From NCBI GenBank assembly GCA_902547175.1, contig CACCMS010000021.1, positions 1 to 16,283 on the forward strand: 16,283 bases of DNA, read 5' to 3'. The notes beneath the pieces are model-generated. The model did not search any database, was not told the origin of the DNA, and saw nothing but the letters and a program-made list of their open reading frames with translations. Below, piece after piece: positions 7,759 through 14,467 of this stretch. Positions within the stretch are counted from its first letter, which is position 1; each line of letters starts with the position of its first letter. A program made the translations under genes and the position numbers. The DNA comes from Rhodospirillaceae bacterium (lineage in GTDB: Bacteria; Pseudomonadota; Alphaproteobacteria; TMED109; TMED131).

Positions 7759-8957
7759 ATGCCCTTTAGCTTTTTTAAACACTCTTTTCTATCAGGAAAA
7801 AAGTAATTTTTTATCCACCATCTTTCTATCTTACTTAAAACTATACCTATCTCTTTTCCATTTATTTTTTTATACCTAATTACATCATCACCATTTATAG
7901 GTAACTTGGGAGCAATCCAATTTTTTAAAATATTTAAAATTTTATTATTAACTTTATTTTTATTTATAAATTGATTTAATTTATAGTTAATTAATGCTAC
8001 TTCTTCACCATAATAATATTTATGAATTTTCGCATCATTCTCAGATTTTATAATCCTTTTGATAGATAAAATATTTTGTAATTTAACTACATTTCTATTA
8101 CTTATTTTTATACTTTCATTCAAATCAACTAATTTGATTTTAGCTTCTTTAATTAGATATGCAGTTCTGATAATTTTTTCTTTAGGTAGTTTATTTAATG
8201 CATTTATACTCTTATTACTCATTTTTTGTAACCCATTTATCAAAAAATTTAATAAATTATACTTTTTTAAAATTATAAGTGTAAAACTAACATTTTTTGA
8301 TAGAAGTAATTTGTTAAATTCAATCTGAACTCTTTCTTTAGATAAAGCTTTAATTTTAGAAAAGTTTTCTATACAAGCGTTAAGAGATTTTAAATGCAAC
8401 TGTTGTTCATTACTACAGTAAACACCAACAAATCTAAAATATCTAAGTAACCTAAGATTATCCTCTTTAATTCTATCTGTTGGAATACCTATAAATTTAA
8501 TTTTTTTTTTTTCTAAATCTTTTACTCCATCAAAAGGATCAAAAAGGTTTCCTTCTAAGTCAGAATATATTGAATTAATTGTAAAATCTCTTCTTTTGGC
8601 ATCCTCTTCAAAACTATTAATAAACCCAACTTTAGCTTTTCTACCAAAAGTTTTAATATCTTTTCTTAAACTTGTAATTTCTATTACATTATCTTTTGAA
8701 AAAATACTTATAGTGCCATGTCCTTTTGATTTATCCTTAAATTTAATATCATTTTTTTCTAGTTTTTTTTTTACTAAATGAGGCCTCATATTGATTGCAA
8801 AATCTAAATCGTCAGTTTTCTCATTATCTATAGCGACTCTAACTGCTCCCCCTACTAATTTTATATTTTTTTCTCCAAGAATATTAAATAATTTTAATAC
8901 GAGGTTGTTTTTTTTCCAAAAAGGTACAAACTTTATTTTTTTATTTTTCAATCTCAA
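7755..8957 (-). CDS. cca: CCA tRNA nucleotidyltransferase / poly(A) polymerase family
   Basis: Class II nucleotidyltransferase that builds or repairs the 3'-CCA end of tRNAs; a poly(A) polymerase of the same family cannot be excluded from sequence alone. The 400 residues begin with the catalytic head: LVGGAVR at 34-40, metal-binding DLD at Asp50/Asp52, RRDFTINSI at 122-130 and LFDPFDGVKDLEKKKIKFIG. The nucleotide-selecting helix region DRIKEDNLRLLRYFRF is at 161-176, and a Lys/Ile/Asn-rich helical body and tail follow. The residue after GGAVR is Val rather than the usual Asp. The predicted start overlaps the end of the upstream small membrane-protein gene by 17 nt, and no later Met precedes the catalytic motif. 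The stop overlaps hemF by 4 nt. Confidence 0.93.
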   Translation of the reverse strand: MRLKNKKIKFVPFWKKNNLVLKLFNILGEKNIKLVGGAVRVAIDNEKTDDLDFAINMRPHLVKKKLEKNDIKFKDKSKGHGTISIFSKDNVIEITSLRKDIKTFGRKAKVGFINSFEEDAKRRDFTINSIYSDLEGNLFDPFDGVKDLEKKKIKFIGIPTDRIKEDNLRLLRYFRFVGVYCSNEQQLHLKSLNACIENFSKIKALSKERVQIEFNKLLLSKNVSFTLIILKKYNLLNFLINGLQKMSNKSINALNKLPKEKIIRTAYLIKEAKIKLVDLNESIKISNRNVVKLQNILSIKRIIKSENDAKIHKYYYGEEVALINYKLNQFINKNKVNNKILNILKNWIAPKLPINGDDVIRYKKINGKEIGIVLSKIERWWIKNYFFPDRKECLKKLKGI

Positions 8958-9189
8958 CCTTACCTGGTATTAAATCTACTCCATCATATTTAGCTGGTAT
9001 GTAAGTACCTTTAGACTCAGTATTATTTAAAAATCTTACAGATAATAAAAAAATTAATGTAAAAGATACAATAATAGAAGCTATTAGTACCTTAGGAACT
9101 TTTGAAAATAAAATTAGATTTTTAATTCTAGAAAATACTAAAAAAAGTAAAATTAAGAGAATTATTAGTAATATTATAACTTTTATCAT
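8941..9189 (-). CDS. Small two-helix membrane protein, DUF6111-like
   Basis: An 82-residue protein of unknown function. It has two hydrophobic helices (about 2-19 and 33-53) separated by a short basic stretch, and a C-terminal tail containing GTYIPAKYDGVDLIPGKVE. That tail pattern, together with placement between a CoA-type Nudix hydrolase and cca, fits the alphaproteobacterial DUF6111 family as I recall it; this is recognition from memory and context, not a database hit. The gene begins 3 nt after the Nudix gene and overlaps the start of cca by 17 nt, so all three should be one transcript with coupled translation. The overlap and the clean membrane topology argue that it is a real gene and not a chance frame. 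Confidence 0.75.
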   Translation of the reverse strand: MIKVIILLIILLILLFLVFSRIKNLILFSKVPKVLIASIIVSFTLIFLLSVRFLNNTESKGTYIPAKYDGVDLIPGKVEIEK

Positions 9190-9192
9190 TTT

Positions 9193-9828
9193 TTATTTTT
9201 TTAACAAATTTATTAAATCTATTAATATTTTTGCAGTAGCTCCCCATATTTTATTTTTGTTCCAATAAATATTTAAGAAATATTTATTTTGATCTTCATC
9301 TATAAACACTTTATTAATCACATCTTTTGATAATAAGTAATTAACAGGAAAATGTAAAATTGAAGTTACTTCTTGTCTATTTATTATAAAATTTTGAACT
9401 TCCTTAAGTAAAACAACTATTGGCTGAATTAAAAAACCAGACCCTGTAATATATTTATTTAGTTTTCCTAAATAAATAGCCTTATTTGTTTCAAATCCTA
9501 TTTCCTCATATGCTTCTCTGTAAGCACATTTTTGAAAGTCGCCTTTATCCTGAATTTCTAATTTACCCCCTGGAAAACTAATTTGACCTTTATGATACTT
9601 TAAATGCTTCGATCTTTTAGTCAAAACTATATCTAGATCAAAGCTTGAACCATGTGATATTAACAAACACAAAACAGCAGATTTAGTGAAACTTTTATAA
9701 TTCTCTGTAATGTCACTTACATTATCAGATAAATTAAAGCACTTCTTATCATCGAATCTTTGTTCTAATTTATTTTTAATTTTTAAAATTTCTATTTTAT
9801 TTGAAATTTTTATTTTGTTATTAATCAT
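9193..9828 (-). CDS. Nudix hydrolase, CoA pyrophosphatase (NudL/UPF0035) type
   Basis: Nudix phosphohydrolase of the CoA-pyrophosphatase group, expected to split coenzyme A or derivatives into 3',5'-ADP and phosphopantetheine. The group motif is visible as VLTKRSKHLKYHKGQISFPGGKL (about 68-90) and leads straight into the Nudix box, which ends REAYEEIGF at 104-112 with the metal-binding Glu pair at 108-109. Spacing inside the box is slightly longer than the general Nudix pattern, as is common in this subfamily. The protein has 211 residues, normal for the group, and no signal peptide. It is the first gene of a three-gene minus-strand operon with the DUF6111-like gene and cca, and diverges from moxR. 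Substrate is inferred from family only. Confidence 0.9.
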   Translation of the reverse strand: MINNKIKISNKIEILKIKNKLEQRFDDKKCFNLSDNVSDITENYKSFTKSAVLCLLISHGSSFDLDIVLTKRSKHLKYHKGQISFPGGKLEIQDKGDFQKCAYREAYEEIGFETNKAIYLGKLNKYITGSGFLIQPIVVLLKEVQNFIINRQEVTSILHFPVNYLLSKDVINKVFIDEDQNKYFLNIYWNKNKIWGATAKILIDLINLLKK

Positions 9829-9884
9829 GTAAACGTTATATTATTAATTTAGAAATCTTACATCAAATAAATTAGTGAGGACAA
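9829..9884. promoter_or_regulatory. Divergent Nudix/moxR control region with overlapping promoter candidates
   Basis: A 56-nt gap between two divergent operons. Toward the Nudix gene (minus strand) TTGATG at 9861-9866 and TAATAT at 9838-9843 are separated by 17 nt. Transcription would begin only a few bases before the ATG, an almost leaderless message. Toward moxR (plus strand) TTGTTA at 9815-9820 and TATTAT at 9839-9844 are separated by 18 nt. The two -10 elements would overlap. These are visual matches in AT-rich DNA and are tentative. Confidence 0.35.
9877..9881 (+). promoter_or_regulatory. Ribosome binding site of moxR
   Basis: GAGGA ends 3 nt before the ATG at 9885. The spacing is short, but no other purine-rich site is near. 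The encoded protein aligns with MoxR from its first helix, so this start is accepted. Confidence 0.45.
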
Positions 9885-10889
9885 ATGGAGCAACCATCTT
9901 TAAAAGATATAGAAGAAGTAAAAAAAGATTTTAATATTGCTAACAAAAAACTTTTTTCTGTGACAAATGAGATTAATAATTTAGTTTATGGGCAAAACCT
10001 TGTTATAGAACAAATTTTAATTAGTATTTTAGCTGAAGGACATGCCTTAATCATTGGACTTCCTGGTTTAGCTAAAACTAGAATAGTAAGCTTTCTGTCT
10101 GTTATACTCGGCTTTGCTACAAAAAGGGTTCAATTTACTCCCGACCTGATGCCCTCTGATATTTTAGGTTCAGAAATTTTGGAAGAAAATACAAAAATAG
10201 GAAAAGATTTTAGATTTATTCAAGGACCTATTTTTAGCCAATTATTATTGGCTGATGAGATAAATAGAGCTAGTCCACGAACTCAATCAGCATTGTTACA
10301 AGCAATGCAAGAAAAAAAAGTAACTATTACTGGAAATACTTATGATCTTCCAAAACCATTTCATGTTCTTGCTACCCAAAACCCAATTGATCAAGAGGGA
10401 ACTTATCCATTACCTGAGGCTCAATTAGATAGATTTCTTATGAACATAAAAATAACCTATCCAGACCAAAATTCAGAGCGAAAAATTCTTAATCTATCAA
10501 ATGAAAAAAGTGATTCTATTCCTAAAAATATATTATCTTCTAATGAACTACTAGAAATACAAAACTTTATAAAAGATATACCTGTAGGAGAAAGTGTCGT
10601 CCAATATATTTTAAATATTATTCAACAAAGTAGACCTGAAACAAGTCAGATAAAGTCTGTTAAAGAAAATATATTGTGGGGACCAAGTCCAAGAGCTAGC
10701 CTGGCTTTAATGACCACCTGTAGAGCTAAAGCATTCCTAGAAAATAGATACTCTCCATCGGTTTTTGATGTCCAGTCATTAGTCAAACCTGTTTTAAGCC
10801 ATAGACTAAAATTAAGTATTTCAGCTAAGGCAGAAAATGTGAATATTGAAGAAATACTAGATGATGTAATTAACCATACTAAGAGTTAA
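9885..10889 (+). CDS. MoxR family AAA+ ATPase
   Basis: AAA+ chaperone-like ATPase of the MoxR family; members are thought to remodel or activate partner proteins that carry von Willebrand A (VWA) domains. The protein has 334 residues. Walker A is GLPGLAKT at 58-65, Walker B is LLADEINRAS at 121-130 with Asp124-Glu125, and sensor 1 is ATQNPIDQEGTYPLPEAQLDRFL from 163, all characteristic of MoxR. A C-terminal helical lid follows, including the WGPSPRASLAL stretch with the sensor 2-type arginine. No signal or membrane segment is present, so it is cytosolic. It is the first gene of a four-gene plus-strand operon, one base ahead of the DUF58 gene, and its likely partners are the downstream VWA-like proteins. 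Confidence 0.95.
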   Translation: MEQPSLKDIEEVKKDFNIANKKLFSVTNEINNLVYGQNLVIEQILISILAEGHALIIGLPGLAKTRIVSFLSVILGFATKRVQFTPDLMPSDILGSEILEENTKIGKDFRFIQGPIFSQLLLADEINRASPRTQSALLQAMQEKKVTITGNTYDLPKPFHVLATQNPIDQEGTYPLPEAQLDRFLMNIKITYPDQNSERKILNLSNEKSDSIPKNILSSNELLEIQNFIKDIPVGESVVQYILNIIQQSRPETSQIKSVKENILWGPSPRASLALMTTCRAKAFLENRYSPSVFDVQSLVKPVLSHRLKLSISAKAENVNIEEILDDVINHTKS

Positions 10890-10890
10890 T

Positions 10891-11763
10891 ATGATAAAAT
10901 TATCAGATTTATTTAAATCATCTGATGAATATGCTAGTATATTACCTGAGATATTATTTGAGTCTTCAGTTCTTTCTAGAAATATTATTGAAGGATTACA
11001 TGCATCTAGAATTTCAGGCAAGGGAGAAGATTTTTGGCAATTTAAAGAGTACAGGCAAGGCGATAGTTTATCATCAATTGACTGGAGGAAATCTGCTGCT
11101 TTAAATAAAGTTTTAGTGAAACAAAAAGAAAACGAAACAGCTAAAACGATATATTTTTATTTTGACAAAACTAAATCAATGTTTTTTAAAAGTAAAAATA
11201 ATTTACAAAGTAAATATCAAATAGCTGTATTATTACTACTCACACTTTCAAGATTATTCTTGAAAAATAGAGAGAATGTTTTTCATTTTAAAACAAATAA
11301 GAGTATTATTAAATGTTCTAACGATTTGTCCAGCTTTACTGAAAGTTTTTTATTTGAAGAAAAAGATATTAACTACCCTGAAAAATCATTGATAGCGAAT
11401 AATTCTATATGTTTTATAATTAGTGATTTTTTATATGATATAAATACTGTAAATAATTTTTTAAAAAATTTAAAACAAAAGAATATAAGCGGATTTTTAA
11501 TTCAAATTTTAGATCCTTTAGAAATAGATTTTAACATTAAAGAAAATTTAATATTAAACGATTTAGAAACTAATGCTAAATTAAGAGTGAATGAATCAAA
11601 AAAATTTAAAGATTTCTACGACAAGAAACTAAAAGGTTTGCAAAATAATCTAAAAGATTTGTGTAAGAGTTCAAATTGGAGTTATGTGTCGCATAATACT
11701 AGTAAAAACATTAAACCTATTTTAATAGAGATATGTAAAAGTATAACAATAAAAGAGAAATAA
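10891..11763 (+). CDS. DUF58 domain-containing protein
   Basis: DUF58 protein of 290 residues, the normal companion of MoxR ATPases. The DUF58 signature is visible as FKEYRQGDSLSSIDWRKSA (about 51-69), followed by a conserved basic/acidic strand leading to LVKQKENE. Behind it is a VWA-like fold beginning IYFYFDKTKSM, whose D-x-T-x-S pattern (Asp92, Thr94, Ser96) resembles a MIDAS metal site. No hydrophobic membrane segment is evident, unlike larger DUF58 proteins that carry two N-terminal helices, so it is probably cytosolic or peripheral. It follows moxR by one base and precedes the DUF4159 gene by one base. The biochemical function of DUF58 is not established; a MoxR-client or adaptor role is inferred from pairing. 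Confidence 0.92.
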   Translation: MIKLSDLFKSSDEYASILPEILFESSVLSRNIIEGLHASRISGKGEDFWQFKEYRQGDSLSSIDWRKSAALNKVLVKQKENETAKTIYFYFDKTKSMFFKSKNNLQSKYQIAVLLLLTLSRLFLKNRENVFHFKTNKSIIKCSNDLSSFTESFLFEEKDINYPEKSLIANNSICFIISDFLYDINTVNNFLKNLKQKNISGFLIQILDPLEIDFNIKENLILNDLETNAKLRVNESKKFKDFYDKKLKGLQNNLKDLCKSSNWSYVSHNTSKNIKPILIEICKSITIKEK

Positions 11764-11764
11764 A

Positions 11765-14458
11765 TTGTCTAGCTTTATCAATATAATAGGTTTTTCTAAT
11801 ATTTATGCTTTATTTGGTTTATTATTAACTCCTATTATATGGATCATTGTAAAATCATTTCCCCCAACGCCAAGAAGGTATAACTTTTCAAGTTTTTTTT
11901 TACTAGATAAAATTGATTATGATGAACCTAAAAATGAAAAAACTCCTTTATGGCTTGTAATTTTTAGAATATTTTTTTTTATATTAATAGTATTATTCTT
12001 TAGTAAACCCTTTTTAAAAAATAATAGTTCTGTCACAGATGAAAAATATGAAAAATACCTTATAGTTGCAGATACTGGCTGGTCAATGGCTAAAGATTGG
12101 AATAAGTTTAAAGAACTAATTCTAGAAATTAGTCAAGAAGCAGAAAAGAATAAAAAAAAAATACTCTTTTTTCATTCCAACTTAAACACTTACAAAGATT
12201 TAAAGATATTTGACACAAGCTATGCTTTAAGTAATTATTTAGAAAATCTATCCCCTCAACCAATACAATTTACAAAAGGTAGCATAGATAAGTTAATACA
12301 AAATGAGAGTGTTTTTAAAAAAAGTAAAGTTTTTATAGTGTCTTCAAAGTTCGACTTCCAAAATTTCAATGATTATTATAAAAAATTTAATTTAATTAAT
12401 AATTATTATTTTATCAATCCGTTAGACACTATACTTATTATTAACAATATTAAAGTAACTCAAGATAAAATAATCTGTGAGGTTCTAAGGCTAGGAAAAA
12501 ATAGCCTTAAACAAAATTTTTTTTTAAATATTGAAACTATAAATAATGAGATTGTTTATAGAAACAAACATAATATAAAAGAAAACGAAAATAATGAAAT
12601 TATTAATTTAAGTTTTCCGACAGAGGTTTTTAATCAAATTAAAAGCATTAAAATAGTTGGTCAGAATCATGCTGGAGCAAAATATTATTTTGACGATTTT
12701 TCAAAAAGGAAAAATATAGCAATTTTAAATGATAATGAATTTTACAAAGAAAGCCCTTTGTTGTCTCCAGTTTATTACCTTAAAAAATCTTTAGACTCTA
12801 AACACAACATTAAAGTAGGAAAAATAAATAACATTATAAAACAAGAATTTTCTACTATCATTATTCCTGAAAAAGTTAAGATACTTAATGAGCATAATAA
12901 ACAACTAAATGACTGGTTGTTAAAAGGAGGTACTTTAATCAGATTTTCCGGAAAAAGTTTAGTGAGAGAAAAATCAAATTTTTTACCGTCTCAAGACACC
13001 TACAGTAGAATAAGAAATATAGAAGGCCAACTAACAATGAATAATAAATTATTTATTTCAGACTTTGAAAAAGACAGTATTTTTGCTGGTTTGCAAATTC
13101 CTCAAGATATAATAATTAAAAAACAATTAATTTTTGATACTTACTCTAAACAAGTTAACGTTCTTGCTAAACTCAATGATAATACTCCTTTAGTAAGTAT
13201 GAAAAAATTTGGTGAGGGGAAAATAATATTATTTCATATTGGAGCTAACAATGATTGGTCAAACTTACCTATGAGTTCATTATTTCCTGATATGCTTAAT
13301 AGGGTTTTATTGTTCTCTAAAAATTATAATGCTTCTAATCTTAAAAATTTAAATTTAAATAAAGAAATTGATGGATTTGGTAACTTAGTTTTACCAAAAA
13401 AAATAGTTACTTTGGATACTTTTGATAAATTAAAAACTGTAAAACCATCTTATAATACTCCACCCGGACAATATGAAAACAATCAAATATCTATTGCCTT
13501 AAACTTATCTACCAATATAAATCAGCATCAGTCAGAAAAAATTTATACCAGCATGCTTTCCGATTATTCCTTTGTAAAAAGAATGGATTTATCATCTGCA
13601 ATATTGAAAATAATACTTACTATGTTTATTTTAGATATACTATTAAGTATTATGATTAAAAATAACCTAAATTTTTCCAGAATTTTTGCTAATAAAAGAA
13701 ACTTACTGGTTATTGTTTTATTTTTTATTACATTCATTAAGTCAGATAATGTTAGCGCTAGTGAAACTTTTTTAGCTTACGTTAAAATTAAAAATTCTCA
13801 AATTAATAACATTTCAGAGAATGGACTTGAAACAATAAGAAATTTATTAACAACTAGAACTTCAATAAACCCAAAAGGTGTTATAGGTTTAGATATAAAG
13901 AGTGATAATATTTACAGCTATCCATTTATTTATTGGCCTCTTACAAAAAACTTATTAATTGTTAAAAAGCCAGAAATAACTAAAATAAAGAATTACTTAG
14001 ATAATGGTGGGATATTTTTCTTTGATATTATTGGCTTTTCTAGAAAAAACCTCAATTTAAAAGAAAAAAAGTTTCAAGAAATTAGAGAATTTTTAAATGA
14101 AATAGGAGCAAATGAATTATCTGTAATACCTAAAGGTCACACTCTTACAAAAAGTTTCTATTTATTAAATAAATTTCCTGGTAAATGGGACAATAAAATT
14201 TTATTTGTTGAAAATAGTAATCTACAATACAAAGATGGTGTAAGTTCAATAATTTTAGGATTTAATGATTGGGCCAAAGCTTGGGCTGTAGACAATAATA
14301 ATTTACCATTATTCCCTGTTGTACCTGGTGGAGAAAGGCAAAGGGAACTATCTTATAGATTTGGAATTAATATTGCAATGTATGCCTTAACAGGAAACTA
14401 TAAATCTGACCAAATACATTCAAAATCTATTCTCAAAAGGCTAAGCAAGTCTAATTAA
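11765..14458 (+). CDS. BatA-like/DUF4159 domain membrane protein
   Basis: Large membrane protein (897 residues) of unknown function with the usual alphaproteobacterial layout for this family. An N-terminal BatA-like region has two transmembrane helices (about 11-29 and 62-80) flanking the PPTPRRYNF motif. A VWA-like region begins YLIVADTGWSMAKDW near 98, with a degenerate MIDAS. A long mid-region contains GGTLIRFSG, and two further hydrophobic helices lie near 610-630 and 648-663. A DUF4159 domain (about 672-890) starts SETFLAYVKI, includes YWPLTKN and DNGGIFFFDI, and ends with the family tail DQIHSKSILKRL. The start codon is TTG, one base after the DUF58 stop; no ATG lies earlier in the helix-1 region. 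Role: probably part of an envelope module driven by MoxR. Confidence 0.88.
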   Translation: MSSFINIIGFSNIYALFGLLLTPIIWIIVKSFPPTPRRYNFSSFFLLDKIDYDEPKNEKTPLWLVIFRIFFFILIVLFFSKPFLKNNSSVTDEKYEKYLIVADTGWSMAKDWNKFKELILEISQEAEKNKKKILFFHSNLNTYKDLKIFDTSYALSNYLENLSPQPIQFTKGSIDKLIQNESVFKKSKVFIVSSKFDFQNFNDYYKKFNLINNYYFINPLDTILIINNIKVTQDKIICEVLRLGKNSLKQNFFLNIETINNEIVYRNKHNIKENENNEIINLSFPTEVFNQIKSIKIVGQNHAGAKYYFDDFSKRKNIAILNDNEFYKESPLLSPVYYLKKSLDSKHNIKVGKINNIIKQEFSTIIIPEKVKILNEHNKQLNDWLLKGGTLIRFSGKSLVREKSNFLPSQDTYSRIRNIEGQLTMNNKLFISDFEKDSIFAGLQIPQDIIIKKQLIFDTYSKQVNVLAKLNDNTPLVSMKKFGEGKIILFHIGANNDWSNLPMSSLFPDMLNRVLLFSKNYNASNLKNLNLNKEIDGFGNLVLPKKIVTLDTFDKLKTVKPSYNTPPGQYENNQISIALNLSTNINQHQSEKIYTSMLSDYSFVKRMDLSSAILKIILTMFILDILLSIMIKNNLNFSRIFANKRNLLVIVLFFITFIKSDNVSASETFLAYVKIKNSQINNISENGLETIRNLLTTRTSINPKGVIGLDIKSDNIYSYPFIYWPLTKNLLIVKKPEITKIKNYLDNGGIFFFDIIGFSRKNLNLKEKKFQEIREFLNEIGANELSVIPKGHTLTKSFYLLNKFPGKWDNKILFVENSNLQYKDGVSSIILGFNDWAKAWAVDNNNLPLFPVVPGGERQRELSYRFGINIAMYALTGNYKSDQIHSKSILKRLSKSN

Positions 14459-14462
14459 AGGA
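14459..14462 (+). promoter_or_regulatory. Ribosome binding site of the last membrane-protein gene
   Basis: AGGA, 5 nt before the ATG at 14468. It overlaps the end of the DUF4159 stop region and supports this start. Confidence 0.5.
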
Positions 14463-14467
14463 CACTT

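Noticed and set aside
7751..7790. Possible terminator hairpin at the hemF/cca convergent junction
   Set aside because: I could not form a continuous stem of more than a few pairs, so no terminator is claimed.
8059..8973. Three plus-strand open frames of 60-89 codons within the cca and DUF6111-like region
   Set aside because: They are antisense to well-supported genes, Phe/Leu-rich from AT bias, and match no family I recognise.
9885..14458. Interpretation of the MoxR-VWA operon as an antiphage defence island
   Set aside because: Some MoxR-VWA systems occur in conflict systems, but here there are no nuclease, toxin or mobile-element genes alongside, and the surroundings are core housekeeping genes.
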